Below are positions 43,372 to 54,229 of a stretch of DNA of 64,000 nucleotides, piece by piece. The DNA is taken from contig OZ037889.1 of NCBI GenBank assembly GCA_964035575.1, forward strand, positions 682,001 through 746,000, read 5' to 3'. The notes beneath the pieces were generated by a model. It did not search any database, was not told the origin of the DNA, and worked only from the letters and a program-made list of their open reading frames with translations. The translations under genes were made by a program, and so were the position numbers. The DNA comes from Rhynchopus sp. YZ270_cl-10. Lineage: Eukaryota; Euglenozoa; Diplonemea; Diplonemida; Diplonemidae. Numbering within the stretch: position 1 is the stretch's first letter; the number at the start of each line of letters is the position of its first letter.

Positions 43372-45992
43372 CTACGAACAGTAGTGGTAAAGGTTGCGCT
43401 CTTCGTCATCGCGCATGAGGTACTCCTTTTCAAGGAGGTGCTCAATGCGCTCCTTCAGGAGACGCGGCTGAGGGAGGAACTTCGACTCAAGCTGCTTCAC
43501 GATCTCTGTGGACAGCTCCGTGTGGTACAGCTTGCCTCTGCTCTTCATGACACGTACGATGCACGCATCGACAACGTGGCGCCTGCTCGCGTCGTTGTTT
43601 TCGATTGTTGCCTCACGGTCCTGCTTCACAAGGGCAGGGATCTTGAACTTCCTAGAGTTCGTGATGAACGCGTCGTTTACCTATAGTGTGTGGTGTGTGG
43701 GTAAATGAATAGAGAATGGCGATGCAAAAAGGGGGGAAAGGGAAAATCCCAGCGCTTGTGACAGTGTGTGTTCGTGTTGTGAGGAGTTGTGAGTTGTTCT
43801 TTAGAATGGAACATTTACCGCGTCGTGTGGTGAGCTCAGCTCGAAAGGGAAAACGGTGGTTTGAGAGTGAAGGGTGAAAGGCTCGCGGAAAGCTTCCTTT
43901 CGTAGTTGGGCGTGGAATGCACTCTGCATCGAACGTTTTCCTGGTGTACGATGCTCGAAGCGGAGTGTCGAGTTTTCCAATGCTTCGCAAAACCTTAACA
44001 TACCTCGAACTGATCCTCCTCCCGCACCTGCTTCACAGGCTTCCCGTCAGAGCGTTTGATCACAGGGAACTTGCCGAATGCGAGCGAGTGCAGACACCTC
44101 TTGACTTCCTCAAATGGAAGCTTGAGTACACGTGCCGCTGCACTTGCTACAACAGAGCCCTCGTTGAAGAGAAGCAGCACACAGGCCTGGTACGCGCTGA
44201 CGGAGATCTCACGTGGCGGACCCTTGGGGAACTTCTTCTGCAGGGTGGCCTGCCCCAGGGAGTGCACCCAGGACAGCTTCCGCGACTGTGTGTTGTCGTT
44301 GTAGAAGTCTTTGTAGTGCGTGATGCACGTCATGATCTCGGGCGGTGGCTGCAGCGTGTCCTGCTTGTACGCAGGCCAGAAGAAGCCGGTGAGAATGAGC
44401 ACAGAGAAGTCAACTGGGAGCCTGATGCTGATGTCGTCGCAGTGCACCTTGAACTGTCTGTTCCGCATATCAGACTTGTCCTGGTCCGCAAGCATGCCTT
44501 CGAACTTCGATGTGTACGAGGTGCCGTTCCTCACCTTCAGTTGTGACACGTAGCGGCGCTCTTGGTCGAGCAGGATGTGGTTCTTGTTGTAGAGAAGACG
44601 CTTCGAGACGTGCGACATGTAGAACTCGGAGAAGGTGTCTTTGTTCTGGAAGTACATAAGCAGCTCGACGGTGCTTTCCATGAACTGCTCGAGCGCCGCC
44701 TCGGACTCTGCCTCCTTCTTCATGACGGAGTCGACGTATGTAGACAGCATCTCGCCTGGCGAGACCTCCTCAGCTATGCCAAGCTTGTTCTTCTGCTTGA
44801 GGGCGTGTGGCGCGCCTCTGGGGGGGTTCAGGAAGGATTTAAACGCTGCGGCACGCGCCTCGATGAAGGCAGGGTTGTTGTCGAAGTGGCTCCGGAGCAT
44901 GTCCTCGTACTTCTTGTGCAGCGCGAGGCAGCCCTTGATGTACACTGTGGAGGCAGCCTCGCCGTCGGTCTTGCCGCCTACTGCAGTGGCGAAGCTCATG
45001 TTGAGTGTGATACCTTCTTGGATGATGAAGTCCTTGAGGATGACGGCCATGGTCTGCATGCTCGACTTCGATGTGTGGAAGAGGCGGTACATGCGTCCTA
45101 GGTCCTCACATTTGTGTGCGCTAAGCAGCGCTGCGGCACCACCCTCATTGTCGCTCAAACACTCGCTGTGTGCGTGCAGGAAGGCCTCCTCCACGGCATC
45201 CCGCAACCTCGCCGTTGTGGCAGGCGTGAACAGCGAGTCCCCCCGCCGCACCTCATCCTGGATACGCGCCTCCACCTTCTTCAGGTACGTCACACGGCCT
45301 TGCGAGGCCGACAGCCAGGACGACGCCTCTTTCTTGTAGTACTCACGCGCTGCTGGCACGAGGTAGCTTTCCATCTCGCCGTAGACGTCGGTACCTGAGA
45401 TGCACATTTCCAAGAAGAGCCCAACACAGTCCTTCAGGGCTGCACGCTCTACTGTCTCGCCAGAACGATCCTTCTCAACGTTCTTGAGAATCAGCCCACG
45501 GAGGCTCTCCTTGCGTTGGACAAAGATTGCTGTGTTGAAGCACTTTGTTGCCATCATCGCTGTTGCGTCGATGATGGGTGAGGTGGTGTAGTTTTGGTCA
45601 AGGAATTTGAAGGCGAAGGTGATCCATTCGCGGATGAGTTTGTATTGCGCCCACTGCGCGACGGTGACGGCGAGGAGCGCGTCCCCAGATGCGTAGGCAA
45701 AGCGTTTGACGACGTTGTTCGTGAGGTGCTCCTCAACCAGCGTGCGCAGGTGTTTGTAGAGCGTCTCCTGCACAACGTTCCCTGCCGCGTGGTTGCTGTG
45801 CAGCTTCGTGCAGATCTGGTACACCACTGTGTACGCGTTCAGCTTCCGGTTCACCTCATCACTGTCCTGCACCAGGCCGTTCTCAATCGACGCACGAAAC
45901 GCATGGAACGACTCCCGCAACGTCGCCCACTCCTTCTCAAACTCACCAGACGGCTTGGCCGGCCCTGCCCCGGGCTTCTTCCTGGGCATCAT
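43372..45992 (-). CDS. Cullin, first paralogue, two exons
   Basis: Exons 45992..44004 and 43680..43372 (phase 0, intron 323 bases) give 765 residues, the usual cullin length. The leader is 30 bases after the acceptor TTTATACACAG. The protein scaffolds a cullin-RING ubiquitin ligase. The N-terminal helical cullin repeats (adaptor binding) run to about residue 380. The cullin-homology domain contains LSTYVDSVMKKE, FYMSHVSKRLLYNK, EGMLADQDKS and ARVLKLPFEEVKRCLHSLAFGK. Exon 2 carries the winged-helix/neddylation segment with IVRVMKSRGKL, where the Lys is the expected NEDD8 site, and ends EKEYLMRDDEERNLYHYCS. Overall pattern is CUL1-like. An Ala/Lys linker follows the start (MMPRKKPGAGPAKP). The intron splits DQFE|VNDAF, the same place as in the gene at 49579, so the two arose by duplication after the intron was present. 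Confidence 0.97.
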
Positions 45993-46455
45993 TTTTGCGG
46001 GAAAAAGCGAAAAACGGCCTTTCTGTGTATAAAAAGGGGGAGAAGGGGTGGGGGGGGGAGCTGTATTGTGAAGGAGAGATGGATAGAAAAATATATTTGT
46101 TGGTGTGGCCGACGACCCCAAAATAGCACAAAATAGCACCACCCTTCAGCCACACCATTTGTGTGATAACCTTCTCGAGACGATTTGCAGGATAACCAAA
46201 CAAATGTTTGCTTTGATGCCAAAACTTTTATGTCAAACCATGAAGCATGCAGCAAGCAAGATAGATAATGTTCATTTTGGTAACATGGTGCGCACTTAGC
46301 AGGGGGGGGAAAGCGTTCCGCAAAAGATCGGTTCAAAAAAAAATAAATAAATGGGAGCTGTCTTTTTGAAAGTGTGTTGTTGTTTTCTTTTTCTTCTTTT
46401 TTTTTTTCTGAAAAAAAAAAAAAAGGGGGGTTGCGCTGTTCCATATGAGGCTAGC

Positions 46456-46479
46456 GTGTGTGTGTGTGTGTGTGTGTGT
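46456..46479 (+). repeat. Dinucleotide (GT)12 microsatellite
   Basis: Twenty-four uninterrupted bases of alternating G and T. Confidence 0.97.
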
Positions 46480-47433
46480 CTTTTTTTAATATTCCCACAT
46501 AATTTAATATTCTCGGGTGGAAGTTTTTTTGAGCTTTTTTTGCTTTTTTTTTTTTGTTTTATTTTAGTCTTTCCCACTCGATTGAGGGAGGGAGATGTGG
46601 GAGGGTAGGGTAAACATAACGGATAGAGTAGAACCTCAGCTAAAAAAAAATCCCCAGAATAAAAACACCATTGCCAGACGAAGGAACAGAAGGACAAAAA
46701 AGAAAAGAAAAAATGTTGGTAAGATGGTCTTAAGCGCCATATGCTCGGTCACCTAAAAAAAAAGAAAGCTTGAAAGATGCGTCTCGCTCTGTGTACACAT
46801 CTTAAAAATATATCAAAAGACCAGCGCTGCACGTTATGGACACAACCAGACATATTTCAATGCAAATGGGAAGAAAACTTGAAAGGTGGACACATCTTCA
46901 AAAATAAAGTGAAACTTTTGGCCGATGAATACAAGCCTCTCGTGCTTAGTCTGATTAGAGTATTCTTTGGTTTATTCACCTTTCGTGTTTAGTCACCTTT
47001 TAAAACTCAACCTGGTCTCTTTCATTGAAAATCACGTTTCAAATGAAGGCAATAAAATAATAACAAAAAGTTTGTAAGATGACTGTCAACCCTTTCTTTT
47101 TGCTTAGTCACCTTTTAATTCCGCAATGCAATCGACTGAAATCGCGTCAAATTTTTTTTCTTCAAAAAATTGGTCACTGTCGACACCCCGAGGGTGTTCT
47201 CTACTCTACAAAAAAAAACGCTTTTACGTTCTGCTTTTCTTAGGGATAGAGGCCATGCAGTTTCTTTTTATTCTCTCTTTTCCTTTAGAAGTACAACAAA
47301 GCCCCTTTTGTTCCCTTTCTCTCTGAATAAGTGGGGCCGATGGGATATCATGTATTGTGATTCCCTTCAAACAAGGAGTTAGAGAGCTTTGTTTTATCAG
47401 GACACCCAAAAACTTTCTAAAATAAAAAGGAGA

Positions 47434-47475
47434 CAAGTTTGTAAGATGATCCTAAGCCTCGTAGGACGTAGTCAC
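47434..47475 (+). repeat. Dispersed motif A copy
   Basis: TTTGTAAGATGATCCTAAGC, then CTCGTAGGACGTAGTCACC. One of the best-preserved copies. Confidence 0.75.
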
Positions 47476-47574
47476 CTTTATCTCAAAGAAAATGCACACA
47501 AAAAAAAAGAAACAAAAAAAATAAAAAACTCCCCCAGGCTTACAAGCCGGCCTGTTTCTGAAAAGAAAGTACGC

Positions 47575-47683
47575 ACACGACGTGGTCGAGAGGCACCTTA
47601 CAAGTGAAATGACATGTAGATCACTTGTCATCAATTTCACTTGTCACCATGACAAGTGAAATTGGTCCTGGACCACGTCGTGT
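47575..47683. repeat. Hairpin-forming element, 109 bp
   Basis: Ends are exact inverted copies of ACACGACGTGGTC. The interior holds alternating direct and inverted copies of a TGACAAGTGA / TCACTTGTCA box. It looks like a miniature inverted-repeat element; no clear target duplication was seen. Confidence 0.7.
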
Positions 47684-47865
47684 AGGGACACGCACATCCC
47701 CATACAAAACCGCCGAAGTGCAAAAACTGGTGGGCAAAAAAACCCCCCACAGAGGGAATCCCTACGTCCCACATGTGGAACGCAATACCTGAAAAAAACA
47801 CAATCCTACCACCTTGCCAATTATTCAACAAAACATGTCCCAAAAAAACAAAAAAAAAAAACAAA

Positions 47866-47908
47866 AGGGTTTGTGAGATGGATTTAAGCCTCCCGTGCTT
47901 AGTCACCT
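47866..47908 (+). repeat. Dispersed motif A copy
   Basis: GTTTGTGAGATGGATTTAAG, then CCTCCCGTGCTTAGTCACC. Confidence 0.75.
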
Positions 47909-49578
47909 GCAAAGAAAGAAAATGAACGTGAGCACCAAGAAAAGAAAGCAGCGGGGAGGGAGAGAAAAAATATCCAAAAAAAAAAAAAAAAAAAACAATA
48001 ATAAAACCCCCTGCTCGGCTTCTTGGCACCCTACCCTCCATTTTTTTTTGTTCTTGGCGGTTGTTTATTGTATTTTGTATTAATAACCCACTTCGCGTGC
48101 TGTAAATTGTGAACAAAAAAAAAAGTGCTCTGTTTTGGTTTGCCAAGCACAACACGAAAAACAAGCTTGCAAGATAAACACCGCACACTAGGCGTGCTCA
48201 CTTTAAAACGGTGCAGGTAACACATCTGTTCCTTGGCTAGAAGGGAAAATTTTGAACGGAAAGTGTCGGGAACGAAAAAAAAAAGAGAAAAAAAGCCCCT
48301 CCAGTGTCTCCACGTCCTAGGGCTGGACGTTATTTTATAAATTACATCCAGAAGCCCTTTTGTGTGTGTGGCACTCCTCCTGAAGCTCTATGAAGGTAAA
48401 AGGTGCTGGGAATGCTACCCTGGTGTATTAGCACACGATCGCCTTTAGGCACGTAGCGATCTGAGTAAAGAAAATGAAATATCCCGAGGTGGAGCACAAG
48501 GGGAAAGGGGAGACGGTAAGACTCATGACAACCGAAGAACGTGTCTTTCATTTCCAGACGTATTGCATATTCGTAAAAAAATTAAAAAGGGTGTGCAAAC
48601 ACGAACGTACACCTTGCAGTTCGCGTCACCTTACCACCACCTGATTACAATCTTTATTGAACAGCATCAAGCAACTGAAGAGAAGTTGTGCAAAACGCCT
48701 CACCTTACACTGGTGGACACAAGACACTAATTCACCACGGGGTTATCAACTCCAGCACTTCATTAATATACACACAGCTTCCATGGGGGAAGGTTGTCTT
48801 CAGGTACATAAACCATTGCTTCAACCAATGGGAAGGGTGTCAAATACTCCATCAATACGAAGCAAATTTTACTTGAACAATACAAAACCTTCTTGTGACA
48901 GTGTACCTGTTGCAAAAAGCTTGGGCATGTGAACCAATGTAGCTCTATCAGATGTCCACTTCCTTAGAGAGCTGCGAAACCCAGCGAGAGTCGAGTATCG
49001 CAAGCGTGGTGGTGGGAAGAGGAAAGCAGACAGCACAATGCTGTCGGATATGGCGCCCTGAACAACCACACGAAAAAAAGGAAGGGGCTGGTCAGTGAAC
49101 ACTGACTTCATAAGATGGTCCCCATACCCCAGAGAGTAGAAATTAGACCAAAAAAATATATTGCAAAAGAGTCTCAAAAGAAGTAGTAGGGAAAAATGAA
49201 AACACACTTAGGTCCAACCCATGTTTCTTCCAATTGGCGTTTTGCTCACTACCCCTTCCGTACCCTAACAAAAATTTTGGAAAGCTTGGAACAAAAAAAA
49301 GGAAAAGAAAAGAACACCAAAAAAACCCCATTTTTTTTGTTTTGTTTTGCTTTTTTTATTGCTGCGTTTTTTTTCGTTCCATCCCAACACCACACACACA
49401 CACCGGTGTGTTTTTTTTTTCCCCTCAAAAAAACCCCCCTCCTCCCCCTCCTACCTTGCTCCCCACCCCAGCTGTGCACTGCCCCTTATTAGTCGTTTCT
49501 CTGGGTTGTGTCTTTCTGCAACACTGCATGCACATGCACACCTTCCCCGATGCCACCTGAATCATCTGCGTGGGGGGA

Positions 49579-52500
49579 TCATGCGAGATAGCGATAACAG
49601 TTCCGGTCTGCTTCGTCTCTTTCAAGGTATTGACGTTGGATCAAGTCCTCGACACGTTTCTTGAGTGCACGGGGTTCAGGGGTAAAGAGGTTGGACAGCT
49701 GCTTGATAGTTTCGGCAATAAGGTCGGTGTGCTGCAGCTGACGTCTGCTCTTCATGATACGCACAATGCACGCCTCAATCACGTGTCGCCGCTGCTCCTG
49801 GGTTGTGTCAATGATGGCCTCACGCTCCTGCTTCACAAACGCTGCAATCTTGAACTTTCTTGAGTTCGTTGTAAACGCTTCGTTGATCTGTGAAGGGTGT
49901 GGTTTGGTACGTAATATCTCATGCCAAAAAAAAATAAGTTAGGAAGATGACCCAAGCCTCTCTTGTTTTGGCCACCTTTAATGTGTACTATCTTTTTTGC
50001 GACAATGTGGACTATTAGTCCGGATTGTCGCAATCCACATTTTTAGAGTCCACATTGTCGTTTCCCCTAAAAAAAAATACCGTAAGGCACAGCACTTATG
50101 TGTGCACGAACAAAAGAAAGTTGAAATGGGGAGATCCGGGTGCCCGCAACAACAATATTCACAAAAAATCAGAAAAAATCACAACAAATCACAACAAATC
50201 ACACAAAAGAAATACAAAAAATCACAAAAAAAAAATCCTATTCACAACAAATCACAAAAAATCACAAAAATCACAAAAAATCACAAGCAATCACAAAAAA
50301 AAAATCCTATTCACAAACAATCACAAAAAATCACAAACAAAAAATCTTATTCACAAAAAATCACACAAAATCACAAAAAATAAATCCTATTCACAAAAAA
50401 TCACAAACAATCACAAAAAAATCACAAAAAATCACAAAAAGTGGATGTGATTCTTTTTGATTTTTTGTGATTTTTTGTGATTTTTTGTGAATAGGATTTT
50501 TTTTTTGTGATTACTTGTGATTTTTTGTGAATAGGATTTATTTTTTGTGATTTTGTGTGATTTTTTGTGAATAAGATTTTTTGTTTGTGATTGTTTGTGA
50601 TTTTTTGTGAATAGGATTTTTTTTTTGTGATTGCTTGTGATTTTTGTGATTTTTTGTGATCGTTTGTGATTTTTTGCGAATAGGATTTATTTTTTGTGAT
50701 TACTTGTGATTTTTTGTGAATAGGATTTATTTTTTGTGATTTTGTGTGATTTTTTGTGAATAAGATTTTTTGTTTGTGATTGTTTGTGATTTTTTGTGAA
50801 TAGGATTTATTTTTTGTGATTGCTTGTGAATATTGTTGTTGCGGGCACCCGGATCTCCCCATGAAAGATGAATATGCCTCACTGAAGAAAAGGAAGATGG
50901 CAGTCTCAAAGGGATATGAAAGGTAGCGCCAGAGTTTGCAGTGAAGGGGGTATGGAATGGGTCCACAGGAGGATCAGTGATAAGAAAGAAATGGCAGGAG
51001 AAACGTCTCGAAGCATACCTCAAACTCGTCTGTTTCCTTGACCTGTTTGATGGTTTTGTTGTCAACACGCTTGATGACGGGCGACTTCCCGTACGCAAGG
51101 GAGTGCAAACTCCGCTTCACCTCTTCGAACGGCAGCTTGAGGATGTCGCTCGCATCCTTGGCCACCACCGACCCATCGTTGAACAGCAGGAGGCAGCACG
51201 CCTGGAAGGGTGTTACGGACATCTCCCTGGGCGGACCCTTCGGGAACTTCCTCTGGAGCGAGACCTGCCCAAGAGAATGTATCCATGTAAGTTTGCGCGA
51301 TTGTGTGTTCTTGTCGTAGTACTTCTCAAACTGCTGCACACATTCGATAATCTCGTTCGGCGGTTGCAGGGTGTCGTGCTTGAAGGCAGGCCAGAAGATG
51401 GTAGTGAGGACGAGAGGGGAGAAGTCGACGGGAAGCTTGGCACCTTCGCTCTCCACATGCTCTTTGAACTGTTTGTTGAGTGTGTCTGACTTGTCCTGGT
51501 CCAGCAACATGCCCTCGAGCTTTGATGTGTAGGCGGACCCCATCTTGATTTTGAGGTTAGAGATGAGGGCCTTCTCTTGGTCGAGGAGGCGCTGGTTCTT
51601 GTTGTGCATGAGCCTTCGCGACATCTGCTTCATGTAGAACTGCTGGAAGAGGTCCTTGTCGTTGATGTAGGTGAAGAGCATGATGGCGTTGTCCAGCAGC
51701 TGCTCCAGCACCTCCTCGGACTCGACCTCCTTCTTCATGATGCCATCGATGTAGGTAGAGAGCAGCTCAGACGCAGTCACAACCTCCGCCCCGTCCTTGG
51801 TCTTCTGCTTCAACACATATGTGTCCTGTTGCTGTGGGTTGATGAAGACCTCAAAGGCAAGCCGTCTCGTCTTGATGAACACCTCGTCGTTGCCAAACTC
51901 ATTCTTGAAGAGCTCCGAGTACTCATCGTGCAGCGCCAGGCAGGATTTGATGTACACTGCCGACGCCGGCACACCTTGGCTGCCACCAGAGTCGCCGCAG
52001 CTGAACTTCATGTTGATCGCAGTACCTTCCTTGATGATGAAGTCCTTCACAATCGTTGCCATCAGGTCCAAGCTGTACTTTATGTTGTGGAACAGACGGT
52101 ACATCTGCCCCAGGTCTTCGTGCCGCTTGTTGATGAGAAGCGCCTCGGTCCCTGCGTCAGGGTCGTTCAAGCAGTCGTCGCTGTACTTCACAAGAAGTTC
52201 CTCTTCGATGGCTGCCTTCAGCGGCATTTTGGTGGTGGGCGCGAAGAGCGCGTCTGCACGTCTGAGCTCCTCCAGGATGCGCGACTCAGCCTTTTTGAGG
52301 TACGTCAATCGTCCCTGCGGGAGGGAGAGCCACGTCACTGCCTCCTTTCTGTAGTAGTCTCTTGTGGCCTGGATGAGAGGCTCCTCGAGCTCACGGTCGT
52401 AGACATTCTTGGTAGGGAGCCCCATGTCCAGGAAGAGACAGATGCCTGCCTTGAGGGTCGACCGTTCCACGGACATTGTGTCACGCTCTTTCTCGATGTT

Positions 52501-53004
52501 AGCGAGGATGACGTTGCGCAGGTCCTCCTTCTTTTTGTCGAAGATGGCCACCTGGAAGCACTTCACCATCATCACGCACGTCTTGTCGATGTTCAGGTTT
52601 GTTGTGTAGTACTGGTCGAGGTATTTAAAGGCAAGGTTCACCCACTTCTGGAGGAGCGTGTGTGCCTCCCACTGCACCTCCATCACCTGCAGGAGAGCGT
52701 CCCCGGACTTGTTCATGACCTCGTTTGCTACGTTATTTTCGAGGTGATCTTCTATCAGCTTCTGTGCCCGTTTGTACAGCAGTGCTTGCGAGTTGATTCC
52801 GGTCTGCTGCTCGTTGTCGTACTTCGTGCACATCCTATACGCTACGGTGTAGGCATCCATTTTGTGGTTGATCAGCGTGTTGTCGTTGACGTACCCGACA
52901 GTGTCGAGCTTGAGCTTGAACTCCAAGAACATATTCTTCAGCGAGACCCAGTCCTCCTCATACTTCTCGGAGGGTTCATTCGTTTTCCCTTTTTTCGGCA
53001 TCAT
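49579..53004 (-). CDS. Cullin, second paralogue, two exons
   Basis: Exons 53004..51019 and 49887..49579 (phase 0) give 764 residues. The acceptor GACTTCTCTACAG leaves a 32-base leader. Architecture and motifs follow the first cullin: LSTYIDGIMKKE, FYMKQMSRRLMHNK, EGMLLDQDKS, SDILKLPFEEVKRSLHSLAYGK, then exon 2 with IVRIMKSRRQL, where the Lys is the expected NEDD8 acceptor, and the end YLERDEADRNCYRYLA. Exon 2 is exactly the same length as in the paralogue (103 codons) and the intron splits DEFE|INEAF at the same site. Divergence in the N-terminal half is larger than in the C-terminal half, suggesting a different substrate adaptor with the same RING partner (inference). The 1131-base intron holds a foldback element, a motif A copy and a further small inverted repeat. 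Confidence 0.97.
49937..49976 (+). repeat. Dispersed motif A copy, in the cullin intron
   Basis: TTAGGAAGATGACCCAAGCC, then TCTCTTGTTTTGGCCACC. A diverged copy. Confidence 0.6.
49999..50078. repeat. Small inverted-repeat element, related to 56355-56405
   Basis: CGACAATGTGGACT (49999) and AGTCCACATTGTCG (50048) are inverted. The right part, including ATCCACATTTTTAGAGTCCA and GTCGTTTCCCC, recurs on the other strand at 56355-56405. Confidence 0.75.
50116..50872. mobile_element. Foldback element of inverted TCACAAAAAA arrays with 10-bp flanking repeats
   Basis: The element 50126-50862 begins ATGGGGAGATCCGGGTGCCC and ends with its reverse complement; the inverted ends continue through CGCAACAACAATATTCAC. 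Inside, the left arm (to about 50445) is imperfect TCACAAAAAA-type repeats with interspersed ATCCTATTCAC, and the right arm (from about 50455) is the same in reverse. Flanks GAAAGTTGAA (50116-50125) and GAAAGATGAA (50863-50872) differ by one base and look like a target duplication. It lies within the intron of the second cullin. No transposase. Low-complexity open frames on both strands here are not genes. Confidence 0.85.
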
Positions 53005-54229
53005 TTTTTTTGACGGAAAGTTGTGTAAAGGGAAGTCTGTAGAGAAGTCTTTGTATTCTGTCTGGGGAGGGGGGAGGGACGACACACGCACACATTCTCA
53101 TCCAACGAACCGACAACATCGACTGCACAATGCAGCATACACACACGGTAACCTCATCTCAAGACCCCATATAACGTAGGAACGCCTCTGGCATTCACCT
53201 ACCGCTCGAAGAGAAGCAGAACCAACTGTCTCCCTCTCCACTGCTGCGGCGGGTGTGCTTGGTAGCGCAGAGTGGAAATGAAATGCACAACCGCCCACTG
53301 CCATCGCATGCAATACACAAGGCTTCCCACAATAGGAACTCAACACCATTGATTCACACCCAACGCCCGATCGTTTTATCGACAGAGTCTTTGGATGGAC
53401 ACAACGTGGTCTGCTCCGTCCCCTACCCCCTACCCACACCCCACCTTCGCATTGATATCGCAGATCACCCATCACAACGCTGCACACAACTAGAGGGTTA
53501 TCGGTGCAGGTATCCCCCTAATACCTCGCTCTCGCTCTGCAGGCGGACCCAAATACATACCCACTTTGCAAATACTATGCAAGCAGATCCACCTCTTCAT
53601 AGGCCGTTCAGTGCGGAGGTGAAAGAAATTCAGCACAACAACAACAACAACAACAATAGGCCCCCTCACGCTGCACCCATGGCAAAAGCCGGGAGAAGGG
53701 TGCCGGATATGCGCGAGGTCCGATTGCTTGTCGTGTGGAGTACCCACCAGACACCTACCACCACCACCAGGACACCTACCCACACACAGACGCAGGCACA
53801 GATGCAACAACACACCCACCCCACCTCCCCGCTTCCCACAAGACAGATCAGGATGCTCTCTCAGAAGCTCTCTCTGCTACGATTTGTGAATCGTAGCAGA
53901 ATCGGCTTGCCTTGAGGTTATGTGCACAGCTGTTTATCTCAGCCCCTCCTGGACCCATCCCCTCCACCGATCCTCAGTGTGAAAATCATGGTTGCAACAA
54001 TCCTTTCGTCTCGCTGCTCAAAGGGATGAAGCTTCAATCATATCCTACCCTCCCATCACCTGGTTATGCGGTCCAACTCCCCCCCTCGCCCCCCCAAAAA
54101 AAATGCACAACAAAGAGAGGGTTTGCGTTTAAAGACACCAAGAAGGAAGTGCTGAATAACACTTTGTCTACCGTCAAAAAAAAAATCAGATATTTTCTAA
54201 CAGAAAAAACATCCGATCACACCCCCACC
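53005..54229. other. Intergenic, 1.2 kb
   Basis: Contains the second cullin's acceptor (53038/53037), a short ACA-rich microsatellite (about 53634-53655), and a hairpin CTGCTACGATT-TGTG-AATCGTAGCAG near 53875-53900. A 220-codon open frame on the plus strand (53253-53915) has no family resemblance and was not accepted. Confidence 0.55.

Larger units (their letters stand above)
45993..49578. other. Repeat-rich intergenic region between the two cullin genes
   Basis: No gene seen. Contains the acceptor of the first cullin (46024/46023), a (TG)12 run, at least six copies of motif A (46712, 46921, 46969, 47066, 47434, 47866), a GACACCCCGAGGGTG block (47182), a hairpin element (47575-47683), a motif C copy (48877) and long A/T homopolymers. 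Confidence 0.65.

Noticed and set aside
50025-50862. Lys/Asn/Gln/Ser-rich open frames of up to 146 codons on both strands
   Set aside because: Translation of the TCACAAAAAA simple repeat, not genes.
53253-53915. 220-codon open frame on the plus strand
   Set aside because: Against the direction of all other genes, His/Thr/Pro-rich with microsatellite-coded runs, no recognisable domain.
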